A DNA stretch of 64,000 nt from Nectonema munidae (Eukaryota > Nematomorpha > Nectonematoida > Nectonematidae), in the NCBI GenBank assembly GCA_030549495.1, contig JAUIRK010000014.1, positions 1,088,501 to 1,152,500 of the forward strand, in the 5' to 3' direction. The notes under the pieces were generated by a model. It worked only from the letters and a program-made list of their open reading frames with translations, ran no database searches and was not told where the DNA came from. Position numbers and translations under genes: made by a program. How positions within the stretch are numbered: position 1 is the stretch's first letter; each line of letters begins with the position of its first letter. Below are positions 1 through 11,600 of the stretch, piece after piece.

Positions 1-678
1 AATGTTTTTGAATGGAAATGTTTTTTTGAATCTTAATTATCAAAAAGACAAATTTTCGAATAAAGTTTTTCACTTTTTTTTTAAACTATTTTTATTATCC
101 TCGACAGTTTTTAATAAAGAGCATTCACTTTTTTTAAATACTGCCAGCAATTATTAATTTTATGCAGAAAACTCATGTTGAGGTGAAAATATTTTTTATT
201 TTAGGGAAACGATATGACAACCAAATGATTATATATAAAAAACGATCAAATTTTTATTATAAATAAATTATGTTTCAACTTTATCATCTTCGTTCATTTG
301 TATATTGTTTGATTATATGTATAAAACTTTCTCAAAATGGTCAAACACGAAACTTATTTAAATTGACCGATTCAGCTTGTTTCGAGATATTGTAGAGTGA
401 ATGAACGTATAAACGAACTGTCTTTCTCCTTCAAATAAAATGATGCGCATCAAAATATGCCTCTACAGAGTCCTTGTTTTGTATTTAATTAATTTCATTT
501 AAAAAAATCACCTCATTGAATTCGGTATAAAATCCCGTTTTTAGTTCTATATCATTTTCAGTTATATTTTATTTTTATGCAATTTTGTTTTGCCTACTTA
601 TAATTCTATTTGTTCTGTGACAAAATAAATTACATATACGTATAACTATTTAATCATGAAGTCCTTTATTTCAGTTGA
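1..678. other. AT-rich sequence without a recognised gene
   Basis: No long ORF, splice-framed coding stretch or terminal repeat was recognised here. The base composition is the AT-rich background of the window. Confidence 0.5.
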
Positions 679-3146
679 CTCAGAAATCACAAGTTGTAAT
701 TGTTCACAACCATTACTACAACTTTCTTCAAAAGAATTGTGATAGCATATGCACTGATCCAATATTAACTTTTTTCAGAGTAGGACCATTTTATTTTTTA
801 AGTTTCATTTAAATAGGAAGTTTCTGGATGATAATTGAAACATTTCACTACTGCTATACATTTGGTGTTTATCATACAGTTCACGAAAAAATAGAGTTCG
901 AACTGTCTTCAAAATGTAAGAAACTGAATTTCAAACAATATCAGTCCTCATTTTGATCAAAATATATAGTAATTCTATAAAGATCCTTCATATCATATTG
1001 TCAAAACAAAAATTTGCAATGAAGATGTCGATCAGTTAGTTGTTTTAACTAGGTTATTTAAATTTGAAAATTAGGAAAATATTTGAAAATGCATAGTTAA
1101 ATCAGATAAAAAAATGAAGTAAATTATCAATTGTAAAATTTAGTTAATTTAATTTGATCAATATTATAAATGTTTTTTAGGTACTTTTTTTCACTTGAGA
1201 ATTTTTTTTATTAACTTTTTGTAACTAGTTCATTCAACTGATTTTTGAGTTAGTATAATTTTATGATAAGCACAAAATAGTTAAAAAAACTTTTTCACTG
1301 CATGTAATTTCAACACAAAATTTAACATATTCACCGTTTTGAAATTATTTTTTTATAAAAAATTCTGTTAAAAGCATATTTATCAACATAAAATTTTTTG
1401 ATAACATCTGAAAAAGTCGATATATCGGGTGATGCGAATAATATTAATGTAAGTTATGCGCAAAAGTGAAGTTTTAATATTGAGAAAGTTTGATGTACTA
1501 TTTTTATCTTTGAAATTCTCAAAATAGAAATTGAACATATGGATAAATGAGATATATTAAGAAAGTTTTTGAAACTTTCAAACAAGTCATGTTCCAGATC
1601 TTTAAAAAGTTTTGTTCTACAAAAAATAATACTTCAAATCAATAACTCAACATATCTGTCATTGAAAACTGATGGAACAAAAGATATAAATGGAAAAAAA
1701 TGCCTGTCAATTGTAAGTAGTTTAATGGGGTGCTCATTTTCATTGATTCCTTTTCTTTTGTGTAAGGTGTTGAAATTTATGAAAGGAAAGACTGTAAAGG
1801 AAGCATTAATTAGCATGGTCTATCTGAAAGAATGTGATGCTTAATAACCAGGCTTTACAAGTTCACGATAAAGGATAGTTAAAACTTTTCAGTAAACAAT
1901 TCAAAAAATTTATTCCAACAAGATAGACATCACATTATGAAGTTGTTAATTCATTGATAAAAAATTATAGAAAAATAATATCCTCTCTGGAAAAAGTATA
2001 GTTCTGATCTAGATGTTTCTTTCGAGGCAAGGGTTCTACTTCATGCTTTAAGACGATTCTTCAATATTTGTAATGCTTATGGTTGAAAAGTTCCTTAGTG
2101 TAGTGCACTATACTAATTGATTTAGAAAGAAGATAATAATATCATTATTGGGTTAAGTTTGGTAGAAGATTTCGTGAAAGTTTTGTTAGAATTCAAGGAT
2201 GACGAAAACGAATTTGATTCATTAATCAAGAAAATGAGATTTTATGTTGAAAAATCCAGTTCCACAGATATCTTTGATATTTTCATTGATAACGCAGAAA
2301 AAAAAACAGAACATTTCGTATTCTCTACGATGAAGCCTTACAATTGATTCTAGAGGAATTTGACAACAGGTTTGGTTTTCAACAAATGTTCTTTTAATTG
2401 TTTTTTCAGGTTTAATGAAAAAAACTGCACAATAATAAAAGCACTTTCATATTTATCCCCTGAAAGTGTAGGATTTTTGGAATATGAAAAACTGAAACCT
2501 TTTATATCCCATCCATAAAACCTACAAAAATCTCAGCAGATTTTTTCGGAACTTAAAGTTGGAAAAGAATATATTAAAATAAAGATACAGAAAGAATCTA
2601 ACGTTGTTGATGTTTTTGAAGTACTCAAAGCAGTTAAAGAAGCATTTCCTAACATATATAAACTATATGAAGGCATTTAAAGGAATTTTGTATTATGTAA
2701 AATGACTCTTATTCTCCTTCAGGCCTTTTTACGGTAGGTTCGAGTACATCAGTTTGTGAAAGAAGTTGTTCAACCTTGAACAGGATTATAACCCCTCTTA
2801 GAAAATCCATGACTCCGTCTAGAAGAAACAATTTAATATTTCTCTTTTATAAAATAATATACTAAAAAAATTGACAGAAAAATTCATAATTTTTTTTTCA
2901 AATAAAAGAAGATTTACATTATAAAGAAGTCATCAATTTCTTACTTTTTTGTTTTTCAAGTTAAAAACTTTTTGCAAAATTATATAAATTTTAGAAAAAA
3001 TTTTCCCATTCGTTGTTAGTCAAACTTTTTCTTTTCAAGTAATGAAGATCTCATTTTTTTAGTGTTGTTAGTTTTTGTTGCCAAATAAATTCAGAAGCTG
3101 AAGAGGGAGGTAAGAATTGCAACCGTTACTGATTGGAATAAACTTA
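679..3146 (+). mobile_element. Decayed hAT transposon, ZMYM1/DUF4371-like transposase, copy 1
   Basis: This is a relic of a hAT DNA transposon. Seen: a central piece at 1569-1844 containing the words LKTDGT and VKEALISMVYLKE, and a C-terminal piece near 2735-2860 reading SVCERSCSTLNRI then TPSRRNNLI. The second piece is the hAT dimerisation (hATC) signature. A second copy at 32436-35242 is colinear from the motif ACTCAGAAATCAC to the motif GATTGGAATAAACTT, which sets the approximate ends. Compared with that copy, this one lacks about 300 bases covering the DGAxxxSG and IHCINHQLHLV region, plus about 117 bases further upstream. Many stops and shifts are present, so it is non-functional. Clear terminal repeats and an 8 bp target duplication were not found. 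Confidence 0.75.
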
Positions 3147-3330
3147 ACTAATAAGTTTTTGAAATAGTTAAAATTTTTAAAATTAATTAAACTCTAACTT
3201 TGCCCCCCCCCTAGAAAAAATTTCTGGGTACGCCTCTAGTCATATGTCAATCATTTTTTGACAAGTATGATTAATTTTAATAAAAAATAAACATCAATGT
3301 TGGATGCAGCCTACTTGAAAATGAGTACAT

Positions 3331-4640
3331 ATGTGTAAAACACCTGATTTGCAAATTTGATTCACGCTTACACGTATTCTCAAATTCTAAATCCAAAAAC
3401 AATCTATAATTGGAATTGGCATTGTTGATTTGTTATAAAAATGTGTGTATTTCATGTAAAATTTGAATGAATGTTCTCGTAGTCAGATTTTAGATCTAAA
3501 CCGCAAATTTTGTTTTTGGGAACAATATTTAGAAGTGAACCACAAATTTATTTTACACTACTTATAGGTAATTTTGAATCTAAATGCAAAAACAATCAAT
3601 AAATGAAATTGACATTGTTGATTTGATATGAAAATGCGTTTATTTCATGTAAAATTTGAATGAATGTTATCGAAGACATATTTTAGAAATAAACTGCAAC
3701 TTTGTTTCACACTTATAAGTATTTTGAAATCCAAATGCAAAAATAATCTTTAAATGAAATTGGCATTGTTGATTTGATATGAAAATGTGTATATTTCATG
3801 TAAAATTTGTATGAGTGTTCTCGAAGACAGTTTTTAGAAATAAACCGCAACTTTGTTTCATACATATAAGTATTTTGAAATCCAAATGCAAAAATAATAT
3901 ATAAATGAAATATGCATTGTTGATTTGATATGAAAATGTGAATATTTCATGTAAAATTGAATGAGTGTTCTCGAAGACAGATTTTAGAAATAAACCGCAA
4001 ATTTGTTTCACATTGATTAGCAAATTCTAAATCCAAAAATAATCTATAATTGGAATTGTTGATTTGTTATAAAAATGTGTGTATTCCATGTAAAATTTTA
4101 ATGAATGTTTTCAGAGACAGATTTTAGAAGTAAACCGCAGGTTTGTTACACACTTATGGGTATTTTCAATTTCTAAATTCCAAAAATGAAATTAGCATGC
4201 CCGATTTGATATAAAAAATATATTTTATGTAAAATTTGAAGGTATATTTTATTAGATATATTTCTCATCCTTCAAAATTTTGATTGAAATTTCCAAAAAA
4301 TTAACGATGATTTTGAAAAAATTTAAACTATAAAGTGTTATGTGTTCAAAACTGTATATATTTATAAATTTTCAAACGAGTATATAATATAGAACCAAAG
4401 TTATAAGCTTAACTAGAGATACTGTCAGAATTTTGCTGAAAAAGTTTAACTTTTGATTTTGATTGACAGATTTAGGCATGAAAAGGTCATTCAACTGCCA
4501 TGAAAATGGTATCAAAAGATGCAGCTATCAATTTTAGGAATGTCACGAAGTATGGTAGCAAAAGATGTAGCCAATTTGTTACAAGATAAATTTTAGTTGA
4601 GGGGGGCTAAAATAGCACCTCTGTCACTGATAGGGTTAAG
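3331..4640 (+). repeat. Element carrying a ~150 bp tandem satellite, copy 1
   Basis: About six degenerate units are arranged head to tail. The landmark GTTGATTTG recurs near 3425, 3612, 3763, 3914 and 4055, with a variant near 4200, giving spacings of roughly 190, 151, 151, 141 and 145 bases. Each unit also contains a TTTCATGTAAAATTT block and an AAACCGCAA block. The array is followed by unique sequence to about 4640 that ends CTGATAGGGTTAA. The same array plus the same unique arm occurs inverted at 26830-27640, so array and arm move as one unit. TTAA at one end hints at a piggyBac-like target, but the other end is not defined. Short ORFs here are by-products of the repeat. Confidence 0.7.
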
Positions 4641-4829
4641 CTTTTAATTTCATTGCCTACTATTTAGGGACAACTTATAATATACCAAATAAATAAAAGA
4701 AAAAAAACTTTCTAATGTATGGGCATTCTTTAAGTGATGCCTTATTTTGGCAAATTGCATCTGGCATATTGGGCACTTAGTCTTTTCCTCGGGAGAGGAA
4801 AACAACTTTTGGTTTTAGCTAAGTCATCA

Positions 4830-5509
4830 AGTACATATTTAACTTGATCAAGATCAAGTACATATTTAACAAATGAAAAATTTGGTTTCGATATTATATT
4901 TTTATTAAATAATCAACAATTTTCTTAACAAAAATTTAACGCGAGTCTGACAATATTCATTGATATAAAATTGTAACGATTGAGAACTATTTTTCTCTCA
5001 TATAAAAACAAACAAATAAAATAACTGGAGAGAACGGAGGAGAATGAGATAGGAGAGCTAACAAGAGAAGAGAGCTTGAATGATTTAGTTTTAGCAGAGA
5101 AAGCGGAAGAGAAAAACATAGGAGACAGAAAGAGAAATAGAAACACTGTGACAGAAGATGAGAAAATCTAGTGGATCAACATGCGTTTGCTCAAAAATAC
5201 TACAAGGAAACAAAACATTGCCTAATTATTGTGTACATATTGAAACAATGGATTATTATTATTATATAGCTCTCACATCGTTTGTAAAATATTTTGAAAG
5301 GAATTTCAGACCAGCTTGACATGATGTTTGACTCTAAAGTCTGCATTCCCTCTTTTATTCTCTCTTACATTATCATGTATTCGTATGATCATTACATCTT
5401 ATATTGCGATCATAATACATGTTTTATAAACGAGCAGCAACTCTTATTTATAGAAAATTATTAGGGCGGGGGGTGAAGGTCACCCCCCCCCCCCGGATGT
5501 GCGCCCCTG
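4830..5509 (+). mobile_element. Fragment of the G-rich hAT family (one terminus kept)
   Basis: It is homologous to the inverted element at 21318-24274 and to 43160-44056: shared blocks include TTGATATAAAATTGTAACGATTG, the purine-rich GAGAGAAG tract and TGTTTTATAAACGAGC. It ends at 5509 with GGATGTGCGCCCCTG, the exact terminal repeat of the full-length copy, preceded by a G-run/C-run hairpin. The opposite terminus is missing, so this is an internally deleted or truncated copy. A Tigger element sits 9 bases to the right. Confidence 0.75.
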
Positions 5510-5859
5510 CTATATATACAGTGAAACCTCTCTAAACCGGCCATTGATGGGACCGAAAAAAATAGCCAATTTATAGAGGTGGCCGATTTAATAAATATGA
5601 TCAATCAATTTTTATCAAATATATTTATCTGATATATATAAATCTGACATATTATAAGATTATTTTGTGGTTGTGATATAACTAATTTCCTATTTAATTT
5701 TTCTCACTTTATTTATACAAATTAAATAACTAATACCAATCAATAAATGTGAAAAATGGATAATTTACAACATTAATAAAAAGTACTTTAGTGAAGAAAA
5801 AACAAAAGATTTATCTTTTTAAAAACATTTCCATCGTTGTTTGTTTATGTATGAGACGC

Positions 5860-7317
5860 TTTAAAACAATTAGCTCTTCTAAGTCTGTAATGATAGCTAA
5901 AGTTTTTGGTAAAATTGACTTTACTGTTGTAGTTTGATAAATTTCTTTAAAATTTTGAAGAGTTTCTTCAAGAGATAGAATAACTGTAGGTTTTTCAACA
6001 GCTATATCATCAGCATCATTAATTTCACTTTAAGATTAGGTTGCTCTGGTAACAATCAACAATGAGGTTTCGTTTCCAATTATTAGAATCATCTTCGATT
6101 GGTAGATTTTCATCAAAATTTAAATCAATGTTTTCTACTGCAAGCTCTTTAGCTAGTGTAGAAACTTGATAATAATGGGTATCACCATCATCATCATCAT
6201 CAGAGACTGCTATGTTTAATTGTAGACAATTTAAAAATCCAACTGACGCAAAACATCTTCTAATTGTGCTTTCTTTTACATTCTCCTAAGCGTTTCTAAT
6301 CCAGTGAATAGAGTAAAAAATAGAAATTTGTTGACAAAGTTCTCAAGTTGAAATTGAAGTGTTGATTTTAGTAAGAAGAGAAGTTATCATAGCTTTGCGA
6401 TAGTGTACTTTAAATGATCTTATAATACCTTGATCAAGGTAGTATTTGGTGGTAGAAAGTTGAGTGTAATGTTGCTGAGTCTCAAATCTCAAGCATAGTC
6501 CTAAAACGTTAATATTTTTCAATTCTGAACTTTCATTTTATTGTTAACTAAGCGTATCCAGTCAACAAACAAAACGGATGTCATCCACGATTTTTTGTTT
6601 GCGCAGTAAATGACTGGTAAACTTGCTTTATCAACATTTTTAAAACAACGAGGATTGGCTGCTTTACCTGTAAAAAATAGAAAAAATAACAAATAAATAA
6701 ACTTCAAAAAATAAAAATGTATTTATCTATCACTAAAGGCATAAGTTTCTTTCCAGTTGAACTGCATGCCAGTCAATCTGTCTTTTGACTTTTTCCACCT
6801 TTGCAGCAATGGCTTTTCACTGAAAGTGTTTTATCAGGTAAAGCACGAAAAAACAAACCTGTTTCATCACAGTTGAAAATGTCAGCTGGTGTGTAGTCTT
6901 TAGTAATTTCTTTAAGACAGTTTTTGAAATCTTGAATCTCCAATTCCGGGGGAAGTTTTTCCCCCCCTTTTTTTTTTTTAAAAAAAAAAAACCCCCCCTT
7001 TTTACCTTTTTTTTAAAAAAAAATTGGTTGAGAGGTGGGTTTTTTTTTTTTTTAAGGGGTGAAAAACACCCCCCCAAAAAATTTTTTTTTTAAAAAAAAA
7101 TTTATTTTTTTTTTAATTTTTTTTTTTTTTTATGTTGGCATTAGTTTCATATTTTCGTTTTTTTACATAGTATGTCGCCTACTGTCGACTTTGCAAGTTT
7201 GTATTTTTAGGCTAGTTTTCTTTGTGACATTTTTGGAATTACATCATTGTCTTTAATTATATTAATTTTGTCTTCCAGAGACAACTCTTGACGAGAACGT
7301 TTTGTTGATTGGGACAT
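5860..7317 (-). pseudogene. Tigger-like transposase, broken
   Basis: The DDE transposase of the surrounding Tigger element. The likely start codon is at 7315-7317, giving MSQSTKRSRQELSLEDKINI, the CENP-B/psq-type helix-turn-helix N-terminus. Around 6890-6770 the frame reads IFNCDETGLFFRALPDKTLS, which carries the first catalytic Asp. At 6519-6660 comes GKAANPRCFKNVDKASLPVI, followed by YCANKKSWMT. An Asp/Glu-rich tail near 6060-6200 (SDDDDDGD, NLPIEDDSNNW) matches the acidic C-terminus of Tigger proteins. The reading frame is interrupted by a homopolymer-rich stretch (6950-7135) that looks artefactual, and by further stops and shifts, so the copy is inactive as assembled. Confidence 0.85.
6950..7135. 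repeat. Homopolymer-rich low-complexity stretch
   Basis: Long runs of T, A, C and G alternate with almost no other sequence, in the middle of an otherwise readable transposase. Short ORFs here are meaningless. The pattern is that of noisy single-molecule consensus or collapsed reads rather than a natural repeat. Confidence 0.7.
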
Positions 7318-7707
7318 GATATAAAAGTCAAATAACAAAATGAAATTAGTTGCTTTAGTTTGGGTGAGTTGTAATGTATCCTTTAACTTAAAAGTTTGTT
7401 ACTGTTATTGTGCCTTATATAAACTATAGTCTTTTTCACCTCTCTTTCATATGTATCACCACCCTTCTTATTTTTATGCTTTTTGATAACTTATCTAAAG
7501 TATGTCCGGTTTAGAGGGGTTAATTTTCATTATAATATTAATAACAGTGATTCAAATAAGTGGCCGGTGTACGGTTTAGAGAGGTGGCCGGTTTTCCGTG
7601 TCATATTTCTTTGCAAACAGATATGCATTTGGAGGGACTTTTTAAAACAGCCGGTTTAAAGGGATGGCCGGTATTATAAGGGGCCGGTTTAGAGAGATTC
7701 CACTGTA

Positions 7708-8410
7708 TATTTTCTCTTTTCTAATGATGTTTATTCTTAGCAAACGTATATTACACGATTGGTTTGGGGGAACGTTTTTGTGGTAATGGCTAAATACCTA
7801 TCACATTACGCATATTATTTCTTCATTCCGTGGTTATGAATATACTTTGCTTCGAGAAGTGCAGTCGTATTCATCATATGAGACTGAATAACTAAGATTA
7901 AATAACATGTTATTTCTAAAATACAATGTTTACTACCAAATCTTTTTCTATTAAAAAATAAATAAATTACCTCATAATTGATAATTAACAATGTTGAATT
8001 ATCAATTTTTCTTATGAAAACTTTTGCTTTAATATTTCTTTCATATTTCCCTTTTCAAAATCATATACATAACATGTAAGTAAAATGTAATATTTACTGG
8101 CTGCATCTTAGTAATAAAACAAAATAAGTAAGCAGGTTCAATTATAAGCTTAAAAAGAATGTTATCCTTTTGAATTAAGCAAATTTCAAAAATGTTATTC
8201 GTTAAATTTCATTTCTCTTCAATTAGATTTAAAACTGAAAAAGCCAAAATTGTAACTTCTGAACATTTTTTCACCATTGTTTATATAACATTTTAAAAAC
8301 ATATGTTAAAAATGATAATACAGTTCAATAATATGCCAAATATTTATTATTTCTAAAAAAGGCATTTTAGAAACACAATTAGTAAAAAATCAAATACAAA
8401 AAAATACATT
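7708..8410. other. AT-rich spacer, downstream of the Sfr1-like gene
   Basis: No coding stretch or terminal repeats recognised between the Tigger element and the minus-strand polyadenylation signal at 8414-8419. Confidence 0.5.
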
Positions 8411-8413
8411 CTT

Positions 8414-8419
8414 TTTATT
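8414..8419 (-). other. Polyadenylation signal of the Sfr1-like gene
   Basis: The minus strand reads AATAAA about 30 bases after the stop codon of the terminal exon. It is a plausible cleavage signal for the minus-strand gene. Confidence 0.5.
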
Positions 8420-8449
8420 AATATAAAGTTTCAAATAAAATATTTTTCT

Positions 8450-8644
8450 TTAATTATTTTTTTCATGATCTTCTTCGTTGACATCAAACCCAAGAAGCTC
8501 ATTATTTATATTGTAATTTTTCATAACTTCATTAAGAGTAATGTTGGGATGTTTAAAAGACTGCAATTGTTTCAATTCCAATAAAGCATTTTGACAGGTC
8601 TGTTTCCACTTATTTCGCAAAACTTCTAAACTTTCTATATCCTC
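8450..8644 (-). CDS. Terminal exon of the Sfr1-like gene
   Basis: It opens after the acceptor TGATTTATAG with codons for EDIESLEVLRNKWKQTC and ends NVNEED-type acidic residues, HEKNN and TAA. It is 64 codons plus stop, with no frame break, in a region whose other ORFs are debris. The conserved Trp of the helix and the LLGFD block near the end are intact, so it looks under selection. Confidence 0.7.
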   Translation of the reverse strand, partial: EDIESLEVLRNKWKQTCQNALLELKQLQSFKHPNITLNEVMKNYNINNELLGFDVNEEDHEKNN

Positions 8645-11600
8645 CTATAAATCAGATAAATATAATACCTAAAAATTTTGAAGGTTAATAAACAAAAAAG
8701 TATAAAGAGAGTTTTGTAAAATTAGATTTATTTCATTGATGTTGTTTAAAGTGCAATAACTAAACTAAAAATTATAGATTTTGAAATGAATCTTTAAAAG
8801 CTATTATTAGTACACTGAAACATACATTTAATATTTAAATTTTCGCCCTATTCTCTTTCCCATTTTTAGAACTCCAAACTCACTTTTACTTCAACTCCTT
8901 CTAAAATGACTCCTAAGCCTCTTTACTTTTTTATATATTAACCCTTGAAAACTTAATTTTCCTTTATAAATACATTACTACTAATCTATAAACATATTTT
9001 TTACTCTTCATTAGCTAATTTTCAATCGATATATATTATTTTAATTTACTTCACTGATTTCCGCCCACTAATATGATAAATAAAAGGGCACGCTCTGACC
9101 CCGAATCTCCCTAATCTACCACCGACACTTTAAATCATCTATTCGATGATTATATAGATAATACCACACTAAATCCAAACGATCTAATACTATTTAATAA
9201 TCTAAAATACAACATAGCCATATATTATATAAAAACTTTCGAAAGCCAAAACATTAAGTCAACCTCAACACAATCATACGTTAATGCTGCTAGTTTAGCC
9301 CCTACTCAATCATATCCTAACCCAACACCCATATCCACCAACGCAAACTACTCCACACACTAGAAAACAACTTGAACGTAATCTAACATTAAAAATCACT
9401 CCACCTAACAACATTTCAACTAAAAAAGAGAAGGCCATTCACCGCCAAAATGTCATCAAATATCTAGATACCAACAACAACTCCCTATCGATCACCAAAA
9501 CAAGATCATCCCACTCCGGTACCATCTACTTCCAATTCAAAAATATAGATCAAAAAGTTAACGCCAGAACAACGCTCATAAAAAACGGTCTAAATTCTAA
9601 TGACTTACCTCCACAAAAACGAAAATTCATACTACGTGGCATCCCTACCGATATAAAATTAACCCAAATCACAAAATCTATTGAAGAACAAAACCCACAC
9701 CTTAACGCTATAGGCAAACTCGAAAATCCCATACAACTAGGAAAAACCGACATATATAGCTATACTATAATCTTAGAAACAAACAACCCAGAAATATATA
9801 AATACTTATGTACTCAACCCAAAATCTTTCTAGGCCACCACCTACTAATGCTGTAAATGAAAGTGTTCCTTTCTAGAGTAAATAAAGCATGAACAGGAAA
9901 TCATCTGCAAAATGACAGTCGAGGGTTTAAACTTTGAAAGCAATTTTGTGTGTCAAATAAAATTTAGCAAGTTCCGGTGAAAACTTTGATGATCTATGAA
10001 TAACAACAGCATTCTACTGAAAGGAATTTACTCATGTGAGGAAATGCTACAAAGTAAATAATACTACATATATTTTTAATGTATTAAATCTGTAAATAGT
10101 ACTTTATTAAAATTCAAAAAATGTATTACGATCTACTCTTGTGTTTTGAAATTTTCTGTTGCTCTGTATAGTATGCAGTCCAAAGTTTTTACCAAGAAAC
10201 CCCATGCCAATTGTGTCAACCGATGTTAAAATCTGGTCACCTTACATTAAATGCTTGCTCGCATTTTTACATGTGCAACAAACGACCAACTATACATCAA
10301 TATATTCAAGAAAACATCATAGATTTATCTATATGTGACAAGCTGTCAACTACCTTCATTTGAAAATTGATAAAATATTTTCCAAATACTCTAAATTATA
10401 GTTGAATAATATGTAATATGAGAGAGTATGAAAACACTTCAAATCTTTAAAAAATATTTGTTTTTGAGAGCAATCAATTTGTTACTCTTCTCTGGGGAAA
10501 AATTTTCAAAAAAGTTTTGTCTATTTTAATAAGTATTTCACTCATAAAAAACTAGTAACGGTTACTGGAATTTTCCAGTGAACTTATTGTCTCAAAAGTA
10601 TATGCATTACCAGTAGTTTGGGAAGCATTAGAATTAAGCTTGAGACATTTACTATCCTGATAGTAAATTACAACTCTATTATTCGTCATCAAGCAAAATG
10701 GTAAATTTACTAATATTCATATGAATTTAGTCAAATTTTCCTTTTTTCAAATTTTTTATTTTTACTTATAAAAATGAGTTCAGACTTTTCTTTTTCACTT
10801 TGATATAATTTTGTTCAATTTTTTTTAGATTTGTATAGGTTTTTTTATTTAAGTTAATTTTGGTGAGGTTTTTGGATTTTTTTTGAGTAACACCTAGTTT
10901 TTAATTAAAAAGAATAATCTTTTCGCTTAATAACTTCACTTCTATAAAGTTTTACTGAGTTTGACTGAATTAAGTTCAGTCATTAGATTTTGTGATATTT
11001 TTTAAACTTTTCATTGAAACTTTCAATGATAATGAGTAAATTTTAGCTTAGCTATTTTATTTAGTTCTAACTTCGGTGGGTTTTGATAGAGTTTTCTGAA
11101 TTCTCTTGGAAAAGTTTGTTAAGTTTTTTCCATATTAAATAATTTCAGCATATTTTGTCTAATTTGATGAATGTTCATTGAGTTTTATCAGATTTTGGTA
11201 TATTTCTTTTAGATTTCGGTGGAAAGTCAAAATCATTTTCAGCATATATAGTGTAGTTGCATGTAAAATCATTGAGTTTTATCAGATTTTGGTAAATTTC
11301 TTCTAGATTAGTCACACCCGTCTATTATATTTATATAAATAAATCTAATTCGTAAAATTATAAACTTTTTTATTATTACGAAAAATGAGTTCTACATGCT
11401 TTTTTGTAATGATGAAATTTTGAAGTTGAAGTGCGAAATTTACTATGAATTCTTTCACTCAAATAGAATCAATATGACTGAAGAAGAGCAGGCGTTTTTA
11501 TTCTTAACAAACAAGCTTTTATTTGCTGTTCTTGTAAAGGTCTTTTTGATTATGATGCAGGTTTCAAACGAGTTGAGACTTATTGTAAATGTTTAGAACA

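Larger units (their letters stand above)
5519..7705 (-). mobile_element. Tigger-like (pogo, Tc1/mariner superfamily) DNA transposon
   Basis: The left end reads CAGTGAAACCTCTCTAAACC and the right end, reverse complemented, reads CAGTGGAATCTCTCTAAACC. They are terminal inverted repeats of about 24 bases with few mismatches. Both sides abut TA (5517-5518 and 7706-7707), the target duplication of the superfamily. Extra copies of the GGCCGGTTTAGAG word lie inside the right end. The interior encodes a Tigger-type transposase on the minus strand. The element looks full length but its gene is broken. Confidence 0.92.

Noticed and set aside
6817-7256. Lys/Phe-rich ORFs in the homopolymer stretch
   Set aside because: They encode only homopolymer translations and lie in probable sequencing noise.
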